DNA from: Prolixibacteraceae bacterium
Lineage (GTDB): Bacteria > Bacteroidota > Bacteroidia > Bacteroidales > Prolixibacteraceae
Direction: 5' to 3'
Assembly (NCBI GenBank): GCA_947475715.1
Contig: CANJNY010000031.1
Location: 1-43,434, forward strand
DNA length: 43,434 nt
The notes under the pieces are model-generated. The model was not told where the DNA came from. It was given only the letters and a program-made list of their open reading frames with translations, and searched no databases. The position numbers were made by a program, and so were the translations under genes. Positions 35,413 to 43,434 of this stretch are shown here, in pieces (within the stretch, counting starts at the first letter, position 1; each line of letters begins with the position of its first letter).

Positions 35413-36285
35413 TTAGAATTTTATTTCTCCTGGCATCCCCAGTTTTAGCGATCCGTCATTGGGAACCCGAATCTTAACTGCATAAACCAGCTTTACCCGT
35501 TCCTCGCGCGTCTGAATAATTTTGGGGGTAAATTCGGCTTCAGATGATACCCACGCAATGGTTCCGGAAATCTCCTTAATCCCTTGGTTGCTGTCAATAA
35601 ATACTTTAACCTGATTTCCTGTTTTTATTTGAGTCAGTTGAGTCCCGCTGGCGTAAACTCTTAAGGTGAGATTGTCAATATTGGCCATTTTATAGAGTGA
35701 TTTTCCCGGAGTAGCTAGTTCACCCGGTTCGGAATATTTCTCAAGGATAATTCCGGTAAGGGGCGCTTTTATTATTGAAGCTCCAATTTTGTCTTTTAAA
35801 ACTGCAATCTGGGCTTCAATAGCCTCAGCACTTTTTTCAATCGCAGATATTTGTGCAGAAAAAGCTTTTTTCTGCTTGTCTGAAAGTGAAATGGCACTTT
35901 CAATGTCATCCATTTGCTTTGGTGTTGCAGCTCCTTCAGAAAGCATCTTTTGAATCCGAGTCTGATCTTTCTGAATATTAACTATTTGCTGATCAGAAAC
36001 TGCAATCTGCGCATAAAGTCCGGCCTTTTGAGCCAAAATCGATTCCTTCTGTGCTTTCAGTTGACTTCGCTGAAGAACCATATTGGCCGTATCTGTTACT
36101 GCCATTATGGCACCCTGGGTTACCCTTTCACCTTCAGTAAATGAGGTCATCAGGATTTTTCCGCCGTTTTCACTGGAGATGATTACTTCGTCGGTTTCGA
36201 AATTTCCAAAGGCATCAGACTTGGTTGTTTGATTCGAACAAGCTCCAACAACTAACATCAGCGATAAATATAAGATTGCTTTCAT
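35413..36285 (-). CDS. HlyD/YbhG-type membrane-fusion lipoprotein
   Basis: The start at 36285 (MKAILYLSLM) gives a proper lipoprotein signal with lipobox VVGAC; an in-frame ATG at 36303 would add six residues. The ~290-residue protein has a split biotinyl-lipoyl domain (EVIISSENGGKILMTSFTEG and later IIKAPLTGIILEKYSEPGEL), a long coiled-coil hairpin between them (~75-165), and a beta-barrel region after it. It is the periplasmic adaptor that links the ABC exporter to the TolC channel. The order fits a tripartite pump. Confidence 0.88.
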   Translation of the reverse strand: MKAILYLSLMLVVGACSNQTTKSDAFGNFETDEVIISSENGGKILMTSFTEGERVTQGAIMAVTDTANMVLQRSQLKAQKESILAQKAGLYAQIAVSDQQIVNIQKDQTRIQKMLSEGAATPKQMDDIESAISLSDKQKKAFSAQISAIEKSAEAIEAQIAVLKDKIGASIIKAPLTGIILEKYSEPGELATPGKSLYKMANIDNLTLRVYASGTQLTQIKTGNQVKVFIDSNQGIKEISGTIAWVSSEAEFTPKIIQTREERVKLVYAVKIRVPNDGSLKLGMPGEIKF

Positions 36286-36324
36286 TTTATGTGTGATTAT
36301 CATATTAAAATATTGTATTTACTT

Positions 36325-37587
36325 TTAATTTCCTTTGATTGTGAGGTAATTTACAGAAGTCTGAGCCAGTTGAACTTTATGTGTTTCCAGGTTGACCCTG
36401 GCCTGAAGGGCGCCATTGAGATCGCGGATATAATCAGCTGAATTAATAACTCCGTTTTTAAGAGCTGAGGCTGAGCGTTTAGTAATTTGGTCTTTAATGG
36501 AGACCAACTGCTCATCGGTAGTGATTAGCCTCTTTATTTTCGTGGCATTATTCTCCTCCTGTTTCAGCGCCATTTTCACCGAGCGGTTGAAATTATCAAG
36601 ATTGATGGTTATCATATCTTTTTGAAGTTTGATCGTTGAGCGATCTCTTCGGTTTTTATTCCAGTCCCAGATATTCCACGACAAACCAGCTCCAACCATA
36701 TAATAGTCGGCAAAATTATTGTCCAGCATATTGAACCCCGGACGACCATACCCGCTCTGTCCGAAAGCAAAAATAAAGGGGATCCTGGAACTCTTCAGAA
36801 GCTGCTCACTTTTATCGAGCTTCAATTGCTGCAGGGAGAACAATACTATTTCAGGGCGGCTGAGTTCTCCATTTAAAATTATATTTAAAACTGAAGGTTT
36901 AAAAAAAACAGTTTGTTCAGTTATGGGTAAACCGATAATTATCTCAAGCAGACCGCATGTTGTGTGAAAGGTTGATTTTAACTCAATCTCCTGTTGATCG
37001 GCCATCAATTTTTCTCCTCTTAGCTGGTCAAGGTTATTGGGTAGTGAAACGCCGTTGTTCACTGCAGATTCTACTACTTTTACCTGTTCATCCAAAGTCT
37101 CTTTTTTGAGATTGATTATTTTTAAGTTCTCCTGGATAATTAATCCATTGAAATATAAAACATTGACCGTTTCTTTGATTTTATACAGTTCTGTTTCGTT
37201 CTGTTGCCTCGACACCTGGCGGTCAGCCTCCTCCAATTCTTTACTTTTTTTGGTAATACCTCCTCCATAAATCCGCTGCTTGATATCGACATATGCTTTA
37301 TACTGATCTTTCGATAAAGGATCAGGTCCCTTAAATCCCGGAACCTTAAGGACCAGTTTCGTAACATCCGATTGCCAGGAGGCGCGGGCCGAAAGGTCAA
37401 ACTGCGGCAGGTTTAAGGTTTCAATGTTTTGCTGACGCAGATCCGAAATCTGGTCAATAATTCCTGCCTGCCTGAGCAAAGGGTGATTTCTTCGGGCCAT
37501 TGATTGGCAACTGTCCAAACTTAATTCTTGTCCATACGACCATTGAATCAGTATGAAAAAAAACAATACCATTAATAATCTTCTCAT
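36325..37587 (-). CDS. TolC-family outer-membrane efflux protein
   Basis: The 420-residue protein has a signal peptide (MRRLLMVLFFFILIQWSYG) and two repeats of long alpha-helical segments characteristic of TolC (for example SQEVxxL-type helices at ~40-65, 100-200 and 300-400). It forms the outer-membrane exit duct for the exporter. Its start overlaps the tetR-type stop by four bases, and the fusion-protein gene follows after about 40 nt. The E. coli ybh operon lacks its own TolC, so this locus is self-contained. Confidence 0.87.
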   Translation of the reverse strand: MRRLLMVLFFFILIQWSYGQELSLDSCQSMARRNHPLLRQAGIIDQISDLRQQNIETLNLPQFDLSARASWQSDVTKLVLKVPGFKGPDPLSKDQYKAYVDIKQRIYGGGITKKSKELEEADRQVSRQQNETELYKIKETVNVLYFNGLIIQENLKIINLKKETLDEQVKVVESAVNNGVSLPNNLDQLRGEKLMADQQEIELKSTFHTTCGLLEIIIGLPITEQTVFFKPSVLNIILNGELSRPEIVLFSLQQLKLDKSEQLLKSSRIPFIFAFGQSGYGRPGFNMLDNNFADYYMVGAGLSWNIWDWNKNRRDRSTIKLQKDMITINLDNFNRSVKMALKQEENNATKIKRLITTDEQLVSIKDQITKRSASALKNGVINSADYIRDLNGALQARVNLETHKVQLAQTSVNYLTIKGN

Positions 37588-38183
37588 CCTTCTATAAATT
37601 TTAAAATCATATTTTTCACAATTATTTTTCGTTCCATTAAAAATTGGTTATAAGCCTGTGCATCGTCATTAAAATAGATCATTTGTAATAATGGCCGGCC
37701 GGCAAAAGGGAAGATCAGCATGCCCAGTAAACTAACTACGATATGACGTGGATCAATTTTACTGGCATTATTGGATTGAATTTCATTAAGAAACATCGAG
37801 AGAATCATCTGTGGTTCCGCTCCCGATTCAAGCATCATCGATTTTAATACTTTGGGATCCCTGTTTATTTCATTAATGATGAACTGGGGAACATACGGAT
37901 TGGCAGCAATTAGATCAATATAATTATCTATAAACACCATCAGCTTCTCTTTTGCCGTGATATCTGAATTTAAAGTCCCCTTGACGCGGCTGAAGAATTT
38001 GGCAAAAATATCTTTGAATACCGCCTTAAAAAGATTCTCCTTGCTTCGGAAATAGTAGTGCAATAGCGCTTTATTCATCCCCGCTTCGTCCGCAATCTCC
38101 TGCATTCTGGCCCCTTCCATCCCTTTCAGGATAAAAATCCGTCGTGCGGCATCATAAATTTTCTCTTCTGTAGAACTGTCCAT
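37584..38183 (-). CDS. TetR-family repressor of the efflux operon (CecR-like position)
   Basis: The 199-residue regulator has an N-terminal TetR DNA-binding domain (~5-60; RMQEIADEAGMNKALLHYYF, then RSKENLFKAVF) and a helical C-terminal ligand and dimer domain that contains IAANPYVPQFIINEINRDP. As the first gene of the operon it likely represses its own promoter until an exported compound binds. Three 16-bp operator-like sites lie within 105 nt upstream. E. coli CecR heads the ybhGFSR operon in the same way; that is an analogy of arrangement. Confidence 0.9.
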   Translation of the reverse strand: MDSSTEEKIYDAARRIFILKGMEGARMQEIADEAGMNKALLHYYFRSKENLFKAVFKDIFAKFFSRVKGTLNSDITAKEKLMVFIDNYIDLIAANPYVPQFIINEINRDPKVLKSMMLESGAEPQMILSMFLNEIQSNNASKIDPRHIVVSLLGMLIFPFAGRPLLQMIYFNDDAQAYNQFLMERKIIVKNMILKFIEG

Positions 38184-38199
38184 TATTTAATTTCTTGTT

Positions 38200-38286
38200 T
38201 TAACCATCCGGTTAATGTGTGCAAATTAAATACAAATAAACGAACCAACCAAATAGTTTAACTGAATAGATTAACTAAATGGTTAA
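38200..38286. promoter_or_regulatory. Efflux operon promoter with three TetR operator-like sites
   Basis: Site 1 is TTAACCATCCGGTTAA (38200-38215), site 3 is TTAACTAAATGGTTAA (38271-38286) and site 2 is CCAACCAAATAGTTTA (38245-38260), all fitting TTAACCA-NNN-GTTAA loosely on one or other strand. On the minus strand a TTAATTTG box (38229-38222) lies 20 nt after TTTG (38253-38250). Site 2 covers the -33 box and site 1 covers the predicted start, so binding would block transcription. Confidence 0.6.
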
Positions 38287-38369
38287 AAAAAATCTAAAGG
38301 AATAAATTGGTGAAAGAAAAGGGGTAAATAACATCAGGTAAAAATCAAAGAATCAGTTTAAATAAAATC

Positions 38370-38405
38370 AAAACCCCCGAAAAAAGGATGTTTTTCGGGG
38401 GTTTT
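38370..38405 (-). terminator. Strong intrinsic terminator after the esterase gene
   Basis: AAAACCCCCGAAAAA (38370-38384) pairs perfectly with TTTTTCGGGGGTTTT (38391-38405) around a six-base loop. It lies about 20 nt past the esterase stop. Both ends are A/T runs, so it can also stop transcription arriving from the other side. Confidence 0.88.
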
Positions 38406-38425
38406 GTATCAGATCAAATCAACCC

Positions 38426-39337
38426 TTAATATAATGTTGATTGTTTGTATTCGGGTTTTTTATTGAACAGATTATAAAAAAATGATTTTGTTTCTGTCTT
38501 TATTTCCTGATTATCGATTGTAACCAGCGGAGATTCTTTAACTACAAGTTCTTTTTGATCTTTATCTGAACTCACAGTATTTACTGAGTCAATCTTAGGG
38601 CTCCATAAAGAGGTAATTTCCAAAAACCGCTCATAGGCTTGTTTATGCTGACTGAGAAGCCATTTGTAAATATTCTGATCAGAATATACTTTTTGAATAC
38701 CATGTCCCTGACCTTTGAGGACAGAAAATATTGGTTTTGAACCAACTTCCTGTAAGGCTTCAACCATCTCTTCAGACCGTCCGATTTTCACTTTACGATC
38801 TACTTCGCCATGGAAAACCCATGTTGGAATGTCTTTCAAAGTTTCAGCCATATTTATTTTTCCACCTCCGCAAAGGGGCATAATCGCTGCAAAATAGTCG
38901 GGATAGCGGGATGCGATATCCCAGGTTCCGAATCCGCCAAGTGACATTCCTGTAAGATAGACCCGCGATGGATCGATATTATATTTGGCTTTTAACTCCT
39001 GATAAAAAGATTCAAACCATGTACCTGCTGTCCAATTTTTATTCGACGGGCATTGTGGCGAAATTACAATCGCATCAACATCCATCCCTCTGTCAAGGTA
39101 AAATGGGGGTCCGTATTTTTTTAAACGTTCCAGGTTATTTCCCTTACAGGAGCTGCCATGCAGATAAATAATCAGTGGCCATACTTTTGAATCACCCTTG
39201 GTATAGCCTTCGGGTAAGTACGCCAGGTATGGGTATGTTGTTGATTTTTCAGCTAAAAGTGGTGAATTCCCTCCAGGGGTTTTTGCTGAAAGTGTGATCG
39301 CGAAACAAATTAATGTTAGCAGGGCTATTATTCTCAT
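38426..39337 (-). CDS. Secreted alpha/beta-hydrolase esterase
   Basis: The 303-residue protein has a signal peptide (MRIIALLTLICFAITLSA) and an alpha/beta-hydrolase fold (~35-240). The catalytic triad is visible: nucleophile S132 in TGMSLGGFGTWD, acid D180 in FHGEVDRKV and H212 in GQGHGI, with the oxyanion region in YLHGSSCKGNN. It resembles dienelactone-hydrolase/PHB-depolymerase-like esterases and possibly carbohydrate esterase CE1-type enzymes of Bacteroidota. A ~60-residue polar tail follows the fold. It could remove acyl groups from polysaccharide, but it is far from the mannan locus, so this is an inference. It is transcribed alone. Confidence 0.82.
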   Translation of the reverse strand: MRIIALLTLICFAITLSAKTPGGNSPLLAEKSTTYPYLAYLPEGYTKGDSKVWPLIIYLHGSSCKGNNLERLKKYGPPFYLDRGMDVDAIVISPQCPSNKNWTAGTWFESFYQELKAKYNIDPSRVYLTGMSLGGFGTWDIASRYPDYFAAIMPLCGGGKINMAETLKDIPTWVFHGEVDRKVKIGRSEEMVEALQEVGSKPIFSVLKGQGHGIQKVYSDQNIYKWLLSQHKQAYERFLEITSLWSPKIDSVNTVSSDKDQKELVVKESPLVTIDNQEIKTETKSFFYNLFNKKPEYKQSTLY

Positions 39338-39365
39338 ATCTTGTCCTGTTTAGTAAAATGAACCA

Positions 39366-39373
39366 CAAAAGTA
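39366..39373 (-). promoter_or_regulatory. Candidate -7 element (TACTTTTG) for the esterase gene
   Basis: TACTTTTG on the minus strand matches TAnnTTTG about 28 nt before the ATG at 39337, but no -33 box is seen at the standard spacing. The rest of 39374-39591 has no ORF; it contains only a weak ATCTGA/TCAGAT stem at 39541-39559. Confidence 0.4.
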
Positions 39374-39591
39374 ACCATTTTATCGGTTTTTAAGCTTTAT
39401 TGATTATCTTTTAAAATATTTTAACATTATATTCGAAAAAAAAATCAAGCTATTGCATTGATATATAGTTATTTGCTGGCTTTTATCCGGAAATTTCTTT
39501 TTGACGTAAAATTGGCTTTTATTCCTTGTTTTTAGCCCAAATCTGACCTGATTTCAGATCGGACCGAAGCGCTGAACAACAAATTTAACAC

Positions 39592-40431
39592 TTACAATTT
39601 CAATAATCCTTTATTATTAAGAATTTCAGCCATTTCGTCACGAGTCTCTTTGGCATTTTCTGCTGCTTTTACTGCAAAGTCTTCACCATTTGAAGCATAA
39701 ATAATGGCTCTTGACGAATTTACAAGTAATCCGCATTGCGCATTTAGTCCATATTTTGCCACCTCCTGAAGACTTCCACCCTGCGCACCTACACCTGGCA
39801 TTAACAGGAAGTGTGATGGGACGATTTTTCTGATCCCTTCAAGTTCCTCTGCCTTTGTGGCACCGATGACATACATCATATTCTCAGCATTTCCCCAATC
39901 TTGTGAGATCCGCAGAACTTTTTCGAAAAGTTTTTCGCCGGTTACTTCATCTTTTCCGAATTGAAAATCAAAAGCTCCTTTATTGGAGGTGAGGGCGAGC
40001 ACGACTACCCGTTTTCCTTCGTATACCAGGAATGGTTTTATAGAATCTTCACCCATATACGGTGCCACCGTGACTGCATCAAAATCCATTTTCTCAAGAA
40101 AGGCACGGGCATACATGGAGGAGGTATTTCCAATATCTCCCCGCTTTGCATCAGCGATCAGAAAAATATCGGGATGTTTCTCACGCAGGTAATGAACTGT
40201 TTTTTCGAGGCTGCGCCAACCTTCGAGTCCTTCAGATTCATAAAAGGCCAGATTGGGTTTGTAGGCTACTGTATATTGAGCTGTTGCATCAATTATCTCT
40301 TTATTAAAGGCAAAAATCGGATCTGAGGTATCCAGCAAGAAACGGGGTATTTTCCGGATATCGGTGTCAAGGCCTACACACAGGAACGACCCTTTTTTCT
40401 GAATGTTTTCGAAAAGCTGCTGATTATTCAT
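39592..40431 (-). CDS. pyrF: Orotidine 5'-phosphate decarboxylase (type 2)
   Basis: The 279-residue enzyme removes CO2 from orotidine monophosphate to make UMP, the last step of de novo pyrimidine synthesis. The active-site triad DAKRGDIG (D94, K96, D99) and the substrate loop [14 protein letters not shown] at the N-terminus are clear. The length and the pattern [17 protein letters not shown] and [11 protein letters not shown] fit the type 2 (longer) family common in Bacteroidota. It is 73 nt downstream of prfA on the same strand with a small palindrome between them. Confidence 0.95.
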   Translation of the reverse strand: MNNQQLFENIQKKGSFLCVGLDTDIRKIPRFLLDTSDPIFAFNKEIIDATAQYTVAYKPNLAFYESEGLEGWRSLEKTVHYLREKHPDIFLIADAKRGDIGNTSSMYARAFLEKMDFDAVTVAPYMGEDSIKPFLVYEGKRVVVLALTSNKGAFDFQFGKDEVTGEKLFEKVLRISQDWGNAENMMYVIGATKAEELEGIRKIVPSHFLLMPGVGAQGGSLQEVAKYGLNAQCGLLVNSSRAIIYASNGEDFAVKAAENAKETRDEMAEILNNKGLLKL

Positions 40432-40464
40432 TTTCTGGTGTGTTAATATTTTTTATAAAATAAC

Positions 40465-40492
40465 GTAGAGACGCAACGCGGTGCATCTCTAC
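40465..40492. repeat. Small palindrome (GTAGAGACGCA... type) between prfA and pyrF
   Basis: GTAGAGACGCA (40465-40475) and TGCATCTCTAC (40482-40492) pair with one G-T mismatch around ACGCGG. The sequence resembles short dispersed GTAGAGACGC-type palindromes seen in many bacterial genomes. It could be a repeat of this kind or an mRNA hairpin. No second copy was found in this window. Confidence 0.5.
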
Positions 40493-40503
40493 ACTGTAAA
40501 TCT

Positions 40504-41592
40504 TTATAATTCCGTTTCTTTTAATCGTTCAGTATTCTCCTCAACGCTTAATTTTTCGATGATCTCTTCGATATCGCCATCCATAATTGCCGGAAGGTTG
40601 TAAACAGTAAAGCCGATTCGGTGATCGGTCATCCTCCCCTGCGGGTAATTATAGGTACGGATTTTAGCTGAGCGGTCACCGGTTGAGACCATTGTTTTCC
40701 TGCGTGAGGCAATGTCGTCGAGGTATTTCTGGTGTTCCAGGTTATAGATTCTGGTCCTGAGTTCCCCCATAGCCTTGGAGAGATTCTTGATTTGTGATTT
40801 TTCATCCTGACATGTTACCACAATACCTGTTGGCATATGGGTCAATCTGATGGCCGAATAAGTGGTATTTACGCTCTGTCCACCCGGACCGGAAGAGCAA
40901 TAAGTATCCTTGCGGATATCACTTTCGCGCAGATCGATGTCAAACTCTTCTGCCTCAGGCAATACAGCCACGGTGGAGGCAGAGGTGTGAATACGCCCCT
41001 GTGTTTCGGTCTGTGGTACCCGTTGAACGCGGTGAACTCCCGACTCAAATTTAAGGATCCCATAAACATTCTCTCCCGATACTTTTGCTACAATCTCTTT
41101 GAAGCCACCTGAAGTACCTTCGGTCGAGCTGGTTAATTCGATTTTCCACCCCTTGCGATCACAGAATTTTGAGTACATCCTGAAAAGATCACCTGCAAAA
41201 ATGGCTGCCTCATCACCACCTGTTCCTCCACGGATTTCAAGAATAGCGTTTTTACTATCCTCAGGATCGGCGGGAACGAGCAGGAAGCGGATTTCATTTT
41301 CGTGTTCTTTAATCTGTTTTTCGCTATTTTCAAGCTCTTCGCGCGCCATGTCGCGCAGATCTTCATCGGTTTCGTTATCCAGAATTTCGCGGGCATCCGC
41401 AAAATTTTTCAACAGGTTCTGATAACGTTTAAATGATTTTACCAGTGAATCAAGCTGTTTGTAATCCTGGTTTAAACGGACGTAGCGCTTCATATCCTTC
41501 ATTACATTGGGATCTGAAATCTGCTCACTAACCTCGTCGAAGCGAATCTTTATCCCTTCGTATTTTTCTAATAGTGAATTATTATCTGCCAT
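40504..41592 (-). CDS. prfA: Peptide chain release factor 1
   Basis: The 362-residue factor recognises UAA/UAG stop codons and triggers peptide release on the ribosome. The catalytic GGQ is at 237-239 (SSGPGGQSVNT), the conserved GGTGGDEAAIFAGDLFRMY segment is present, and the PxT stop-codon tripeptide is PQT at 193-195 in RVPQTETQGRIHTS, which marks it as RF1 rather than RF2. The length is standard and no frameshift is present. It is followed by pyrF and preceded by purM on the same strand, with gaps of about 75 nt. Confidence 0.95.
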   Translation of the reverse strand: MADNNSLLEKYEGIKIRFDEVSEQISDPNVMKDMKRYVRLNQDYKQLDSLVKSFKRYQNLLKNFADAREILDNETDEDLRDMAREELENSEKQIKEHENEIRFLLVPADPEDSKNAILEIRGGTGGDEAAIFAGDLFRMYSKFCDRKGWKIELTSSTEGTSGGFKEIVAKVSGENVYGILKFESGVHRVQRVPQTETQGRIHTSASTVAVLPEAEEFDIDLRESDIRKDTYCSSGPGGQSVNTTYSAIRLTHMPTGIVVTCQDEKSQIKNLSKAMGELRTRIYNLEHQKYLDDIASRRKTMVSTGDRSAKIRTYNYPQGRMTDHRIGFTVYNLPAIMDGDIEEIIEKLSVEENTERLKETEL

Positions 41593-41670
41593 AATTTTTT
41601 TTGATTAATGCTGAATGAAATAATGGTGAATGGTTAATGTAATAATCTGAAGAGTCACAAATTATTACAG

Positions 41671-42840
41671 CTAATATTCAAAAGTGCCGAATCCGGAGTG
41701 GATGGTTACCTTTTTACCCTGGTAGGATTCAACATGCCCGATAACCTGAGCATCGATGTTAAAAGATTTGGCAATTGCTATTATTCCTTCAGCGGCCTCA
41801 CGGTCTGCATAGATCTCGAACCGGTGGCCCATATTAAATACCTTGTACATCTCCTTCCATGAAGTTCTGCTTTGCTCCTGGATTAGTTTAAACAGTGGTG
41901 GAATTTCAAAAAGATTATCCTTGATTACATGTACATTATCAATAAAATGAAGTACCTTGGTTTGCGCCCCTCCTGAACAATGAATCATCCCGGAGATAGA
42001 TCCCCGGAATTGCTCCAACACCTTTTTGATTACCGGAGCATAAGTTCTGGTTGGACTCAGTACCAGCTTTCCGGCATCAAGATCAGATCCATCAACGGCA
42101 TCGGTTAATTTGCAATTACCTGAATAAATAAGCGATTCAGGCACAGCGGGATCAAAACTCTCAGGATATTTTGCGGCGAGGTACTTCGAAAATACATCAT
42201 GTCGGGCAGAAGTAAGACCATTGCTGCCCATACCTCCGTTATACCCTTTTTCGTAGGTAGCAGTTCCGGACGAAGAAAATCCAATGATGCAATTTCCCTC
42301 CTTAATCTGATCGGCTGAAATCACATCACTCCGTTTCATGCGACAGGTAACTGTTGAGTCGACAATTATGGTACGGACAAGATCACCAACATCAGCGGTC
42401 TCCCCACCCGTGGCCTGGATATTGATTCCCAATTCACGCAGTTCGGCACAAAGTTCTTCTGTACCCTCAATAATTGCGGCAATTACCTCACCCGGTATAT
42501 TATTTTTATTTCTGCCAATGGTTGACGAAAGGAGAATATTGTCAATCGCCCCAATGCACAGTAAATCATCAAGATTCATCACAATTGCATCCTGTGCAAT
42601 CCCCTTCCAGACCGATAAATCACCCGTCTCTTTCCAGTACAGGTAGGCGAGGGCCGACTTGGTACCGGCCCCATCGGCATGCATTACATTGCAATATTGG
42701 GGATCTCCACCGAGATAATCGGGCACGACTTTGCAAAAAGCTTTCGGGAAAAGCCCTTTGTCGATGTTTTTAATCGCATTGTGGACATCTTCTTTCGAAG
42801 CTGAAACACCCCTAAGGTCATATCTGTTTTCAGAATCCAT
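41671..42840 (-). CDS. purM: Phosphoribosylformylglycinamidine cyclo-ligase (AIR synthase)
   Basis: The protein (389 residues from the start chosen) converts FGAM to AIR with ATP in purine synthesis. Motifs are typical of the long Bacteroidota PurM: NAIKNIDKGLFPKAFCK, MHADGAGTKSALAYLYW, QDAIVMNLDDLLCIGAIDN and TGGETADVGDLV. The start at 42840 (MDSENRYDLRGVSAS) aligns better with the family N-terminus than an in-frame ATG at 42852. A promoter at 42966-42996 implies a leader of about 120 nt. It is followed by prfA, 78 nt on, with no terminator seen, so purM-prfA-pyrF may be partly cotranscribed. Confidence 0.93.
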   Translation of the reverse strand: MDSENRYDLRGVSASKEDVHNAIKNIDKGLFPKAFCKVVPDYLGGDPQYCNVMHADGAGTKSALAYLYWKETGDLSVWKGIAQDAIVMNLDDLLCIGAIDNILLSSTIGRNKNNIPGEVIAAIIEGTEELCAELRELGINIQATGGETADVGDLVRTIIVDSTVTCRMKRSDVISADQIKEGNCIIGFSSSGTATYEKGYNGGMGSNGLTSARHDVFSKYLAAKYPESFDPAVPESLIYSGNCKLTDAVDGSDLDAGKLVLSPTRTYAPVIKKVLEQFRGSISGMIHCSGGAQTKVLHFIDNVHVIKDNLFEIPPLFKLIQEQSRTSWKEMYKVFNMGHRFEIYADREAAEGIIAIAKSFNIDAQVIGHVESYQGKKVTIHSGFGTFEY

Positions 42841-42965
42841 ATTGATATTCAATGTTTTGGAACTATCCTGAACTTAATCCGGATCTCCGGCTCAGGTGGC
42901 GCGAAATTAACTAAATTTTCTGAATTTGTCGCTGAATCTTAACGTGAATTTCAGCTGCGCAACCA

Positions 42966-42996
42966 CAAAGGTAACTCGTTATAAGCTTTTTTTAAA
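42966..42996 (-). promoter_or_regulatory. purM promoter, TTTA-N19-TACCTTTG
   Basis: The minus strand reads TACCTTTG at 42973-42966, with TTTA exactly 19 nt upstream at 42996-42993. Both fit the Bacteroidota consensus. Its distance to the purM ATG leaves a leader of about 120 nt; no known riboswitch motif was recognised there. Confidence 0.55.
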
Positions 42997-42998
42997 CC

Positions 42999-43434
42999 TT
43001 ATTTATCAAACTTCTCCCGATAGTCGGACGATAGAACTTTGAATTCGGTCCGCCGGTTAATCTGATGACAGATCTCCCGCTCTTTCTCATCCGATATTGA
43101 TTCAATATATTTACAGGTAAGTTCTGTCCCCAGTTTTAAAAAGGAGTAGGTTTTTGCGAGTTTTTTAGTGACTTTTTTAGGAGATGACTCACCATATCCT
43201 TTGGCGACCAGCCGACCCGGCTGAATACCTCTGTCGATGAGATAAGTAACAACCGACTGTGCCCTTTTCTGAGATATTTCAGAGTTCAGTGCGTCGTCGC
43301 CACGGCAATCGGTATGTGCCATCAGTTCGATAATCGTAGTCGGATTCAGAACCAGTAACTCGGCTAAACTATCCAGCGAAGACCTTGATTCGGGGAGCAG
43401 GTCCCATTTCCCGAAGGCATAATAGATATTGTCA
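42999..43434 (-). CDS. OmpA-family peptidoglycan-binding domain, C-terminal part (5' partial)
   Basis: The frame is open to the window edge, so the N-terminus is missing; ATG 43322 is internal. The visible 144 residues contain an OmpA-like domain: IYYAFGKWDLLPESRSSLDS, then IIELMAHTDCRGDDALNSEI with the diaminopimelate-binding Asp and Arg, SQKRAQSVVTYLIDRGI and RLVAKGYGESSP. In the family this anchors an outer-membrane protein or lipoprotein to peptidoglycan. A longer insert before NRRTEFKVLS suggests a Bacteroidota PD40/OmpA-type protein. What precedes it lies outside the window. Confidence 0.85.
   Translation of the reverse strand, partial: DNIYYAFGKWDLLPESRSSLDSLAELLVLNPTTIIELMAHTDCRGDDALNSEISQKRAQSVVTYLIDRGIQPGRLVAKGYGESSPKKVTKKLAKTYSFLKLGTELTCKYIESISDEKEREICHQINRRTEFKVLSSDYREKFDK

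Noticed and set aside
39541-39559. ATCTGA/TCAGAT stem after pyrF
   Set aside because: Six base pairs and no U-tract; insufficient for a terminator call.
42841-42960. Possible riboswitch in the ~120-nt purM leader
   Set aside because: No conserved purine, PRPP or ZTP riboswitch core could be recognised by eye; length alone is not evidence.

Overview
The window looks like chromosomal DNA of a Bacteroidota species, probably an environmental Bacteroidales/Marinilabiliales-type polysaccharide degrader. That placement is inferred from the following: SusC/SusD genes, a one-protein hybrid two-component regulator with ligand-sensing propeller repeats, Bacteroidota-type core genes (long PurM, parE-parC pair), AT-rich intergenic DNA, and repeated TAnnTTTG promoter -7 elements about 20-50 nt before many start codons. 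No rRNA, tRNA, CRISPR array, insertion sequence or prophage was seen.

Region 1 (1-10.1 kb) is mostly housekeeping. It holds the C-terminal part of an MprF-like lipid aminoacyltransferase, an EamA transporter, a Kef-type antiporter with a cytoplasmic universal-stress-protein-like tail, the cluster parE-parC-aroK (topoisomerase IV and shikimate kinase), and a small DnaJ-KTSC protein. aroK and the DnaJ gene converge on a perfect 21-bp inverted repeat that should terminate transcription from both sides.

Region 2 (10.2-29.3 kb) is a polysaccharide utilisation locus, most likely for beta-mannan or glucomannan. A GH5 hydrolase and a hybrid two-component sensor/regulator are on the minus strand. Facing them on the plus strand are SusC, SusD, two surface glycan-binding lipoproteins with IPT/TIG repeats, a GH26 mannanase with an N-terminal CBM-like domain, a second clan GH-A hydrolase lipoprotein and a DUF362 membrane protein. 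The leader in front of susC is long. It carries an inverted repeat, recurring TTAACAATT motifs and two tiny overlapping ORFs, the first encoding a predicted membrane peptide.

Region 3 (29.3-31.5 kb) has an ECF sigma factor with a small two-helix membrane partner, divergent from another small membrane protein. The gap between them carries two mirror-image ECF-like promoters with identical geometry. Next to this lies a decayed DUF433/DUF5615 toxin-antitoxin pair: one in-frame stop in the antitoxin, and a toxin fragment that lacks its ATG and its C-terminus.

Region 4 (31.5-38.3 kb) is a six-gene minus-strand efflux operon: TetR regulator, TolC, HlyD-type lipoprotein, two ABC ATPases and two ABC-2 permeases. 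It is laid out like E. coli cecR-ybhGFSR, with the ATPase split in two and an outer-membrane channel added. Three related 16-bp operator-like sites surround its probable promoter.

Region 5 (38.4-43.4 kb) returns to minus-strand genes: a secreted esterase with a clear terminator, pyrF, prfA, purM, and the C-terminal part of an OmpA-like protein that runs off the window.
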